Positions 8,943-16,477 of a DNA stretch of 64,000 nt are shown here, piece after piece. The notes beneath the pieces are model-generated. The model saw nothing but the letters and a program-made list of their open reading frames with translations, had not been told where the DNA came from and made no database searches. The position numbers and the translations under genes were made by a program. Position 1 is the first letter of the stretch. Every line of letters begins with the position of its first letter. Origin of the DNA: Actinophytocola sp050699935 (lineage in GTDB: Bacteria; Actinomycetota; Actinomycetes; Mycobacteriales; Pseudonocardiaceae); the NCBI RefSeq assembly GCF_050699935.1, contig NZ_JBOHGB010000001.1, positions 124,001-188,000 of the forward strand, in the 5' to 3' direction.

Positions 8943-9734
8943 TCATTCCTGAACGGGCGCGCTCATCGGCAAGGAGCTCACGAGGCCGCCGTCGACGCCG
9001 AGGTCCTGCCCCGTGATGTAAGCCGCCTGCTCCGACAGCAGGAAGGCCACGGCGTCGGCGACCTCCTCGGGCTGGCCGAGCCTGCCGATCGGGACCAGGC
9101 CGCGGCACGCCTCGCGCGCCTCGTCGGTCGGGGCGAGCTCGTCGAACATGTCCGTCCGGATGAATCCGGGGCTGACCGCGTTGACCCGGATGCCCTGGCT
9201 GCCCAGGTCGGCGGCGAGTGCGCGGGCCAGGTTGAGCACGGCGGCCTTCGTCGTGGCGTACATCGTCGCCAAACCCATCGCCAAACCCATGCCGCGGTGC
9301 ACGAGGCAGGTGCCGTTGAGCACGACGGAACCGCCGGCGTCGAACAGCGACACCGCCTTTTGAATCGTGAAGAAAGCACCCTTGAAATTGATGCCGACGG
9401 CCCGATCGAAATCGGCCTCAGTGATTGCCGTGCGCGGGGCGATGGGGGAGTAGGAGGCCACCCCGGCATTGACGAAAATGCCGTCCAGCCGGCCGAAGCG
9501 ATCCCGGATCCGGCCGACCAGCTCGTCCAGGTCGTCCATTCGGGACACATCGGCGCTCACTGCCAGAACCCGGTCACCAGCGGGGTCCAGGTCCTTTGCC
9601 GCCGCGTCGATCGTCTCGACGCGGCGGCCCGCGAGCACCACGTCGGCCCCCGTGTCGACGAGCCGCCGTGCGGTGGCAAGACCGATGCCGCTGCCACCGC
9701 CGGTAATGAGAAAGGTCTTGCCATCGAAAGCCAT
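8943..9734 (-). CDS. short-chain dehydrogenase/reductase
   Basis: 263 residues, classical SDR length. NAD(P)-binding TGGGSGIG, NAG motif (VNAGVASYSP) and the YxxxK pair (MYATTKAAVLNLA) are present, with a C-terminal ITGQDLGVDGG. The usual catalytic serine before the tyrosine is in a diverged context (VLNGTCLV), where Thr/Cys replace Ser-Ser, so activity should not be assumed. ATG 9734 is a clean start with a GAGG site upstream. It lies 28 bases ahead of the flavin monooxygenase start on the same strand, so they form a unit. Expected role: oxidation or reduction of an alcohol/ketone in the pathway. Confidence 0.85.
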   Translation of the reverse strand: MAFDGKTFLITGGGSGIGLATARRLVDTGADVVLAGRRVETIDAAAKDLDPAGDRVLAVSADVSRMDDLDELVGRIRDRFGRLDGIFVNAGVASYSPIAPRTAITEADFDRAVGINFKGAFFTIQKAVSLFDAGGSVVLNGTCLVHRGMGLAMGLATMYATTKAAVLNLARALAADLGSQGIRVNAVSPGFIRTDMFDELAPTDEAREACRGLVPIGRLGQPEEVADAVAFLLSEQAAYITGQDLGVDGGLVSSLPMSAPVQE

Positions 9735-9859
9735 GCAGCCAGCCTCACATTTTGCCGGTTACGCGGCATCTCCGGCGTTGCGGCGCTCGACGCGCGGCAA
9801 ACGTCAGGCAGCCGTCATTCCAGAAGTCAACGCCGCGTGAGTGCTCCGGGAGGGCCGAC

Positions 9860-9936
9860 ACGGCGGCCGGACCCGGCGAGGTGCTGATCCGGGTACGGGC
9901 GTGTGGCCTGTGCGGAGAGGCGTTCGTCGCGGCGCC
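9860..9936 (+). pseudogene. remnant of a zinc alcohol dehydrogenase (GroES-like N-terminus)
   Basis: One plus-strand frame translates to GPGEVLIRVRACGLCGEAF from 9869, the hallmark start of medium-chain zinc dehydrogenases (PGEVLVRVRACGVCGTD in intact genes). No start is seen upstream and the homology stops about 20 codons later; the rest of the gene is absent. It sits in the 258-base gap between the SDR and the condensation gene. This is a decayed fragment, not a working gene. Confidence 0.6.
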
Positions 9937-9992
9937 GGACACTCGCCGGGAACTGGAAGCTCACCGGGTCTCCGCCGAGCACGACCCGCGCG

Positions 9993-11366
9993 TCACAGCT
10001 CGCGCAGTGTGATCGTGGGGTTGGTCGTAGCCATCGCCAGGATCTCGCTGTAGTCCGCGGCGATCTTCTCGATCGTGGACTCCAGGAACTCCGCCTTGTT
10101 GTACCTGATGTGCCCGGCGATCTCCCCGGAGGGCAACAGGTCCAGTGTGAACACGGTCCCGTTGGGGATCTCGGAGGTGTTCGGGTGGGACAGCAGCCGC
10201 TTGCGTACCTCGGTGTAGGTCAGGTCGCCGAAGGTGGACTCGTCCATGTTGGTCGGGAACTGGAACGCCTGGAACGCGCAGGCCGCGAGGTTCCCGACGG
10301 CGTAGGGCTTGTTCAGGTCCGGCGCCTCGGCCGCGATGTCCGCGAACGGCAGCTCGTAGGCGTAGGCCTCCAGGCAGGTCGACCTGGTCTTGGTGACCAG
10401 CTCGGCGAACGACCCGCGGTCGGCGAGGTCGGTGCGCAGCGGGACCAGGTTGAAGAACGGACCAACGGCGTCGGCGAAGCGCGGCTCGCCGCGGCCGGAG
10501 GTGAGCGTGCACGCGACCACGTCGGTCCTGCCGGTCATCTTGTGGTGCAAGGCGTTGAACGCCGCGAGCAGCACCATGAACGGCGACGACCGCACCGCCT
10601 TGGCCAGCCGCTGGGTGGCCGAGGACAGCTCTTCGGGGAGAAGGAACCGGTGCACCGCGTACCCGGAGGGCACGCCGGCCGGCTGGTCCATCACGAACAT
10701 GGACATCTGGGCCTTGTCCAGCTTGTCCCGCCAGTAGGCCCGCGAGCGGTTCGCCGTCTCCGACGCCAGGTACTCCTGCTGCCAGGCCGAGAAATCCCGG
10801 TACTGCACGGGCTCGGGCAGGTTGGCCGGCCCGAAGCCCTTGCGTTCGGCGTAGCACGCGGCGATCTCACGGATCAGCACCTGCATGGACCAGCCGTCGC
10901 TCGCGATGTGGTGGGTGAGCAGCACGAGCACGGCGTCGCGCGCGTCGAAGCGGCCGACGACCACCCGCACGTGCGGCAGCTGCGTGGCGCTCAGCTCGGA
11001 GTGCTCGATCTGGTTGATGAACTCGTCCGCCCGCTCGTCGCGGGGCCGCGGGTCGTCGGCCGGCAGGTCGACCACGATGACCTCGGCCGGGGAGGCCGGA
11101 TGCACCCGCTGGTACCGGTCGCCCTCGGTGCGGACGACCTCGGTACGCAGGATCTCGTGCCGCTCGACCACGTCGTCGAGCGCGCCGCGCAGTGCCTCGA
11201 TGTCGATCTCGCCGGTCACCCGCCAGCCGTGGTTGACCAGGTGTCGGGGACCGAAGGCGCCCTCGTCGTCACCCTTGTCGAAAATGCAGAAAAGCTCGAG
11301 ATTCGCCGACAGTGGAAAACGGTCCAGCTGACCGTCCGATGACGGCGAAGTGTCGGCGATGGTCAT
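9993..11366 (-). CDS. stand-alone NRPS condensation enzyme (SgcC5-like)
   Basis: 457 residues from ATG 11366 (AGGAGT upstream). A single C domain with the active-site motif HHxxxD at 152-157 (THHIASDGWS), the DFSAWQ segment, PFMVLLAAFNALHHKMTG and VGPFFNLVPLRTDL. There is no adenylation or carrier domain. In enediyne pathways, free condensation enzymes of this type (SgcC5 in C-1027) join a PCP-bound aryl-amino acid to a hydroxyl of the enediyne core. The gene is divergent from the hydroxymandelate-synthase-like/halogenase/A-PCP operon that would make its donor. Ester or amide formation with a PCP-bound aryl hydroxy acid is inferred. Confidence 0.85.
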   Translation of the reverse strand: MTIADTSPSSDGQLDRFPLSANLELFCIFDKGDDEGAFGPRHLVNHGWRVTGEIDIEALRGALDDVVERHEILRTEVVRTEGDRYQRVHPASPAEVIVVDLPADDPRPRDERADEFINQIEHSELSATQLPHVRVVVGRFDARDAVLVLLTHHIASDGWSMQVLIREIAACYAERKGFGPANLPEPVQYRDFSAWQQEYLASETANRSRAYWRDKLDKAQMSMFVMDQPAGVPSGYAVHRFLLPEELSSATQRLAKAVRSSPFMVLLAAFNALHHKMTGRTDVVACTLTSGRGEPRFADAVGPFFNLVPLRTDLADRGSFAELVTKTRSTCLEAYAYELPFADIAAEAPDLNKPYAVGNLAACAFQAFQFPTNMDESTFGDLTYTEVRKRLLSHPNTSEIPNGTVFTLDLLPSGEIAGHIRYNKAEFLESTIEKIAADYSEILAMATTNPTITLREL

Positions 11367-11546
11367 TTCCCGGACTCCTCGACGTCGGCGGTGGAATGCG
11401 CGAGAGACGTGGCTGTCGCTGGTCGTCGACGGTAGCAACGCCCCGGCATCACCCGGTTATCCCAACGTGCCGATCGGCCCGGCAATAGGGAAGATGCACC
11501 GTTCGCGTACCGGATGCCAACGTCGACAGCAGCGACGGGAGGATAG
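11367..11546. promoter_or_regulatory. divergent promoter region, condensation enzyme / aryl-acid operon
   Basis: A 180-base spacer between divergent starts must carry the promoters of both units. I see no stable hairpin or clear operator in it; the GGGAGG at 11538-11543 is the ribosome site of the downstream dioxygenase. Confidence 0.4.
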
Positions 11547-12626
11547 ATGACCACAGGGCGCACGCAGGTTTTCGAGAACATGACCGTTGATCATGTCGAG
11601 TTCTACGTCGGCGACATCGGGCCGAACCTCGACTGGCTGGTCGACGGTTACGGGTTCACGGTCCGCGCGGCGACGAACTCCTCCGACGAGCGTGGGGTGC
11701 GGTCGGTCTGTGTCGGGCAGGGTGAGATCGACCTGCTGCTCACCGAGCCGGCGCAGAGCGACCACCCCGCGACCGCATATGTCGAGCGGCACGGCGACGG
11801 CGTGGCCAACATCGGCCTGCGGGTGCCGGACGCGGCCGCCGCATTCGCCGAGGCCGTGCGCGGCGGTGCGCGGCCGGTCATGCCGCCCACCGGGCGAGAC
11901 GGCGTCGTGACCGCGACGATCATCGGTTTCGGCGACGTGACGCACACCTTCGTGCAGCGTCCGGACGGCTCCGCCGCACACGACTCGCACGGGCTCGTCG
12001 CGACGCCCGACGGTGACTCGGGACCGGGCACCGGGCTGGGCAAGGTGGACCACTTCGCGGTCGCCGTGGAGCCGGGCCAGATCGACGCGACAGTCGAGTA
12101 CTACCGGCGGGCCCTGGACTTCGACCTCACGCTCACCGAGCGGATCGAGGCGGGCAACCAGGCGATGTTCATCAAGGTGGTGCAGAGCAAGTTGCGGGCG
12201 GTCACGCTCACCCTGATCGAGGCCGACGTCTCGCTGGAGGCGGGCCACATCGACGACTACCTGAAGGACCACGGCGGCCCCGGTGTGCAGCACCTGGCCC
12301 TCAGCACCGGCGACATCCTCTCCTCCGTGCGGCAGATCCGCGACCGGGGCATCGAGCTGCTGTCCACTCCGGACGCCTACTACACGGCGCTGGCCGACCG
12401 CGTTCGGCCGGACCGGCACGGCGTCGAGGACCTCCGCTCGCTGAGCATCCTGCTGGACGAGGACCACGACGGTCAGCTCTACCAGATCTTCGCAAAGTCC
12501 GTGCACCCACGGAACACGATCTTCCTGGAGATCATCGAGCGGGCCGGCGCGAGCACGTTCGGCAGCTCGAACATCAAGTCCCTCTACGAGGCCGTCGAGA
12601 CACAGCGGAACCGGGACGGGAACTGA
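11547..12626 (+). CDS. 4-hydroxymandelate synthase-like dioxygenase
   Basis: 359 residues of the HPPD/HmaS family, non-haem Fe(II) enzymes that turn an aryl pyruvate into CO2 plus an aryl hydroxy acid. Metal ligands H169, H249 and E328 are in their expected places (KVDHFAVAV, GVQHLAL, IFLEIIERAG). The TLIE segment at 222-225 matches the mandelate synthase signature (Thr/Ile) rather than the homogentisate-forming HPPD signature (Pro/Asn). The family serine in the substrate pocket (Ser201 in the vancomycin-cluster enzyme, numbering from memory) is Ile209 here. That suggests a substrate with less or different ring hydroxylation, such as phenylpyruvate. It leads the halogenase/A-PCP/MbtH operon, so its product is probably the acid activated next. 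Confidence 0.85.
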   Translation: MTTGRTQVFENMTVDHVEFYVGDIGPNLDWLVDGYGFTVRAATNSSDERGVRSVCVGQGEIDLLLTEPAQSDHPATAYVERHGDGVANIGLRVPDAAAAFAEAVRGGARPVMPPTGRDGVVTATIIGFGDVTHTFVQRPDGSAAHDSHGLVATPDGDSGPGTGLGKVDHFAVAVEPGQIDATVEYYRRALDFDLTLTERIEAGNQAMFIKVVQSKLRAVTLTLIEADVSLEAGHIDDYLKDHGGPGVQHLALSTGDILSSVRQIRDRGIELLSTPDAYYTALADRVRPDRHGVEDLRSLSILLDEDHDGQLYQIFAKSVHPRNTIFLEIIERAGASTFGSSNIKSLYEAVETQRNRDGN

Positions 12627-12654
12627 AAAGCGACGCGACGGAGGAATCACGACA

Positions 12655-13929
12655 ATGGCTGGCAAAGACGACTTCGACGCCGTCATCATCGGTGGCGGTC
12701 CCGGCGGTTCGGCAACGGCTGGACTGCTGGCCAAGCAAGGCCACAAGGTGCTCGTCCTGGAGAAGGAGAAGTTCCCCCGCTACCACATCGGCGAGTCGCT
12801 GATCACCGGCTCGATGCCGACACTGGACGCACTGGACCTCCGTGAGCGGCTGGACAACATGGGCTACGTCCGCAAGTACGGCGGCTCGCTGCAGTGGGGT
12901 AGGAACCAGGGCACGTGGGACTTCCGGTTCACCGAGGCCTCGGAGTACGAGTACACGTTCCAGGTCCGCCGCGCCGACTTCGACTCCGTCCTGCTCGGCC
13001 GGGCCCGCGAGCTGGGGGCGCTGGTCATCGAGGAGGCCACCGTCCAGGAGGTGCTATTCGACGGTGACCGCGCCGTCGGCGTGCGCTACCTGCGCAAGGG
13101 TGACGCGGAGCCGACCACGGCAACCAGCCGGCTGGTGGTCGACGCGTCGGGACAGCAGCACCTGCTCGCGCGCAGGTTCGGGCTCATCGACTACCACGAC
13201 GACCTGCGCAACATCGCGGTCTGGGCGTACTTCCAGAACTGCCGGCGCTATGGCGGAACACGCTGGGGCGACACGCTCACCGAGAACCGCCCGAACGGCT
13301 GGTTCTGGTTCATCCCGCTGTCGGACGAGACGGTCAGCGTCGGCTACGTGACGCCCATCGATGCGTACAAGAAGTCCGGCAAGACCCTCGAGGAGCTGCA
13401 CGCCTCCGAGCTCGCGGCGGCCGACGAGATCACCTCGCTCACCGAGGGGGCCACCCGGGTCAGCGGCTTCCGCACGATCAAGGACTGGTCCTACACCTGC
13501 ACGCGGTTCTACGGGCCCGGCTGGGCGCTGGTCGGCGATGCGGCGGCGTTCATCGACCCGTTGCTGTCGACCGGGGTCGGCCTGACCCTGCGCGGCTCGC
13601 TCGGCCTCGCCGAGACGGCCGATCTGGCGCTGCGCAACCCGGACGAGGAGACGGCGCTGTTCGAGCGCTACGAGCGCAACTACCGCGACTTCCTCAACTC
13701 GCTACTGGAGTTCGTCCGCTTCTTCTACGACCGCACGAAGTCCAAAGAGGACTACTGGGACGCGGCGCAGCAGAGCATCGACCCGCGGCGCCTGCGGCCA
13801 CGCAAGATCGACTTCGCGCGGATGCTGTCCGGGGTGTCCGGCACGCGCGACATCTTCGACGGACCGTTGGCACTCAAGGCGTTCCGGGACACCGACGCGC
13901 CGGACACGCCGACCGAGCTGGCCAGCTAG
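12655..13929 (+). CDS. FAD-dependent halogenase (carrier-tethered aryl type)
   Basis: 424 residues. FAD-binding GGGPGGSA near the N-terminus (12-20), the FPRYHIGESL segment and the flavin-halogenase signature WxWxIP at 216-221 (WFWFIP) are all present. GWALVGDAAAFIDPLLSTG forms the second FAD motif. This is the CndH/SgcC3 branch, whose members chlorinate phenolic rings on a PCP thioester using FADH2, O2 and chloride. It follows the dioxygenase by 28 bases with a GGAGG site. Context suggests chlorination of a PCP-bound aryl hydroxy acid. The required flavin reductase is not in the window. Confidence 0.9.
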   Translation: MAGKDDFDAVIIGGGPGGSATAGLLAKQGHKVLVLEKEKFPRYHIGESLITGSMPTLDALDLRERLDNMGYVRKYGGSLQWGRNQGTWDFRFTEASEYEYTFQVRRADFDSVLLGRARELGALVIEEATVQEVLFDGDRAVGVRYLRKGDAEPTTATSRLVVDASGQQHLLARRFGLIDYHDDLRNIAVWAYFQNCRRYGGTRWGDTLTENRPNGWFWFIPLSDETVSVGYVTPIDAYKKSGKTLEELHASELAAADEITSLTEGATRVSGFRTIKDWSYTCTRFYGPGWALVGDAAAFIDPLLSTGVGLTLRGSLGLAETADLALRNPDEETALFERYERNYRDFLNSLLEFVRFFYDRTKSKEDYWDAAQQSIDPRRLRPRKIDFARMLSGVSGTRDIFDGPLALKAFRDTDAPDTPTELAS

Positions 13930-13974
13930 TACCGCCGCACCGGGCCGCCGGCGACAGGTAATGGGAGCACATTG

Positions 13975-15732
13975 ATGGAGTCATTCTCGATCCCCCAGCG
14001 GTTCGCCGAGCAGGTCTCGCGGACGCCGGGCGCGGCGGCGGTGTCCGCCGGCGCGGCCAGGCTGACCTACCGGGAACTGGACGAGCGGGCCAATCAGCTC
14101 GCGCACCGGCTCATCGGGCTCGGCGTCCGCCAGGACGACCGGGTGGCGGTGTTGCTGGAACGGTCGATCGACCTGGTGGTGGCGATCCTCGCGACCGTCA
14201 AGTCCGGCGCCGGCTACGTCCCGGTACACGAGGGCTACCCGGCGGACCGCAGGCAGTGGGTGGTGGACCACTCGGCCGCGGCGGTGCTGCTCGCCGACAC
14301 CGCCATGCGCGACGGCGGCCTGCCGACCGGCGTGGCGACCGTGGTCGTCGACGACGACCCGGTCACCGGCGAGCAGCCCGTCACCGACCCCGCGGTGCCG
14401 ATCCACCCGGACCAGCTGGCATACGTGATCCACACGTCCGGCTCCACCGGCCACCCCAAGGGCGTCGCGGTGACCCAGCGGGACGCGCTGCGGCTCATCT
14501 TCGATCCACAGTGGACAGCGGAGCGGCATGCGCGGGTGCTGATGGTGGCGCCGTACGCGTTCAACGTGTCCACCTACGAGATCTGGATGCCACTGCTGCA
14601 CGGCGGCCAGATCGTCGTGGCACCGCCGGGAAAGCTGGAGCCGGACACGCTGCGCCGGCTGATCACCGAAGCGCGGATCACCGGCATCCACCTGACGGCG
14701 GGCCTGTTCCGGGTGCTCGCGGAGGAGGCGCCGGAGACCTTCACCGGCCTGCGCGAGATCCTGACCGGTGGCGACGTGATCGCGCCGGCCGCCGTGCGCC
14801 GCGTGCTGGACACCGCCCCCGACGTCGTGATCAGGGCGATGTACGGCGCCACGGAGGCCACGCTGTTCTCCGCGCACCACCCGCTGACGGCCGACTACCG
14901 GCCGGGCACGGTGGTGCCGATCGGAGGCGCGCTCAGCGACGTCACGATCCACATCCTCGACGACCGGCTCGCGCCGGTCCCGCCCGGCGTCGAGGGCGAG
15001 ATCTACATCTGCGGCCGGGGCGTCGCGCGCGGCTACTTCGCCAGCACGGAGCTGACCGCGGAGCGGTTCGTCGCGGACCCGTTCGGCGGGCCGGGCGCGC
15101 GCATGTACCGAACCGGCGACCTGGCCCGCCGCAACGACGACGGCCACATCGAGTTCGTCGGGCGGGCAAGCAGCCAGGTGAAGATCCTGGGTTTCCGGAT
15201 CGAGCTGGCCGAGGTGGAGGCCGCGCTGGCCGGCTTCCCCGGCATCGCACACGCGGTCGTCGTCGTGCACCAGCTGGAGTTGGGGGAGAAGCGGCTGATC
15301 GGCTACGTCGTGCCGGAGTCCGGCGAGGTCGACCTGGGGGCGCTGCGCGCGCACGCCAGGGAGACGCTGCCCGACTACATGATTCCGGCGGCTTTCATCC
15401 AGCTGGAGTCCCTTCCGCTGACCCACAACGGAAAGCTCGACCGCGACGCGATGCCGAAGCCCGACTTCGACGCCGTCTCGACCTACCGGGCTCCGGAGAC
15501 GCCGCTGCAGGAGTCGCTGTGCGCGATCTTCGGCTCCGTGCTGGAGGTGCCCAAGGTCGGCGTCGACGACAGCTTCTTCGACCTCGGTGGCCAGTCGCTG
15601 CAGGCGATGCGCCTGCTCAGCCGGATCAGGGTCGAGCTCGGCGTCGACCTGCTGATCAACGTGCTGTTCGACGTCCCGACGGTGGCCGGGCTCGCCAAGC
15701 ACATCGACGGCGAGGTGGCCGCGGCCGCCTGA
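13975..15732 (+). CDS. NRPS adenylation-PCP didomain protein
   Basis: 585 residues from ATG 13975 (GGGAG upstream; the TTG three bases earlier is unlikely). The A domain (about 1-500) has YVIHTSGSTGHPKG, MYGATEATLF, YRTGDLARR and the NGK lysine. A PCP domain follows, with the phosphopantetheine serine S541 (LGGQSLQAM). Reading the ten pocket positions by alignment gives N-V-Y-H-L-G-M-L-F-K. The first position is Asn, not the Asp that binds an alpha-amino group, so an alpha-amino acid is unlikely and an aryl hydroxy acid fits better. That matches the mandelate-type enzyme at the head of the operon. C-1027 uses separate A and PCP proteins here; this one is fused. Confidence 0.9.
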   Translation: MESFSIPQRFAEQVSRTPGAAAVSAGAARLTYRELDERANQLAHRLIGLGVRQDDRVAVLLERSIDLVVAILATVKSGAGYVPVHEGYPADRRQWVVDHSAAAVLLADTAMRDGGLPTGVATVVVDDDPVTGEQPVTDPAVPIHPDQLAYVIHTSGSTGHPKGVAVTQRDALRLIFDPQWTAERHARVLMVAPYAFNVSTYEIWMPLLHGGQIVVAPPGKLEPDTLRRLITEARITGIHLTAGLFRVLAEEAPETFTGLREILTGGDVIAPAAVRRVLDTAPDVVIRAMYGATEATLFSAHHPLTADYRPGTVVPIGGALSDVTIHILDDRLAPVPPGVEGEIYICGRGVARGYFASTELTAERFVADPFGGPGARMYRTGDLARRNDDGHIEFVGRASSQVKILGFRIELAEVEAALAGFPGIAHAVVVVHQLELGEKRLIGYVVPESGEVDLGALRAHARETLPDYMIPAAFIQLESLPLTHNGKLDRDAMPKPDFDAVSTYRAPETPLQESLCAIFGSVLEVPKVGVDDSFFDLGGQSLQAMRLLSRIRVELGVDLLINVLFDVPTVAGLAKHIDGEVAAAA

Positions 15733-15751
15733 GCCGGGAGGAGAGGCGCAG

Positions 15752-15976
15752 ATGACCAACCCATTCGAGGTGCCGGACGCCAACTACACCGTCCTGCGCA
15801 ACGAGGAGAACCAGCACTCGCTGTGGCCCGCGTTCGCCGACGTGCCGGACGGCTGGACCGTCGCGCACGGGCCGGCGCGCCGCGAGGACTGCCTGGCCTA
15901 CGTGCGGGAGCACTGGGTGGACCTGCGCCCGCGTAGCGTCGCCGAGTTCGTCGCCGAGCACGCCGGCGACCGGTGA
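15752..15976 (+). CDS. MbtH-like protein
   Basis: 74 residues with the full family signature: NEENQHSLWPAF, GWTVAHG, a central Cys-Leu and YVREHWVDLRPRS. MbtH proteins bind adenylation domains and raise their solubility and activity. It lies 19 bases after the A-PCP gene behind GGGAGGAGAGG, so it almost certainly serves that A domain. A hairpin terminator follows, closing the operon that started at 11547. Confidence 0.95.
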   Translation: MTNPFEVPDANYTVLRNEENQHSLWPAFADVPDGWTVAHGPARREDCLAYVREHWVDLRPRSVAEFVAEHAGDR

Positions 15977-16030
15977 CGCGGAGGTATGGATCGTCGGGCC
16001 ACTCCGCCGGCCGAGCCCGCGCACCGACAC

Positions 16031-16070
16031 GACCCGCCAGGCACGGTCATCCGTAGCCGCCTGGCGGGTC
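16031..16070 (+). terminator. hairpin terminator after MbtH gene
   Basis: Perfect 12-bp inverted repeat, 16031-16042 (GACCCGCCAGGC) with 16059-16070, loop 16 bases, located 55 bases after the MbtH stop. Confidence 0.65.
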
Positions 16071-16183
16071 GCTCGGTCTCGAGGGGAACCTGCGCAAGCA
16101 CAAAGATGCCCTGATTTCCAGACCGTCAGAGGATCGTACCCACCTACACGGAACACCATTATCGATGGAACCTGGGAGGCGAC

Positions 16184-16447
16184 GTGACTGCGCTTACCTT
16201 GCAGCGGCTCGCGAAACTGATGGAGGAGTGCGGCGACCGGGATCCAGCGGCAGAACTGGAACTCGACGAGAACATCGGGAATGTCTCCTTCGAGGAGCTC
16301 GGGTTCGACTCGCTGTCCCTGTTCAACACCTGCGTACAGATCGAGAACGCCTATCCTGTCAAACTTTCCCTGGACGCCGTGCTCGCCGCGGAAACGCCGG
16401 ACGGCCTACTTGATCTGGTCAATCAGGACTTAGGTCGCAGCGCCTAG
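16184..16447 (+). CDS. acyl carrier protein
   Basis: 87 residues, GTG start behind GGGAGG. The phosphopantetheine site is S43 in ELGFDSLSLFN, followed by CVQIENAYPVKL, a pattern close to type II polyketide ACPs. No ketosynthase is nearby. It lies 30 bases ahead of the asparagine-synthase-like gene, so the pair may act together, for example by amidating a carrier-bound acid. That link is inferred from position only. Confidence 0.88.
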   Translation: MTALTLQRLAKLMEECGDRDPAAELELDENIGNVSFEELGFDSLSLFNTCVQIENAYPVKLSLDAVLAAETPDGLLDLVNQDLGRSA

Positions 16448-16477
16448 CAACCAGGGCGGCGGCGGTTGGAGAAAGTC

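Noticed and set aside
9903..11342. 479-codon plus-strand frame
   Set aside because: Antisense of the condensation gene; composition is Arg/Ala/Gly-rich and no domain is seen.
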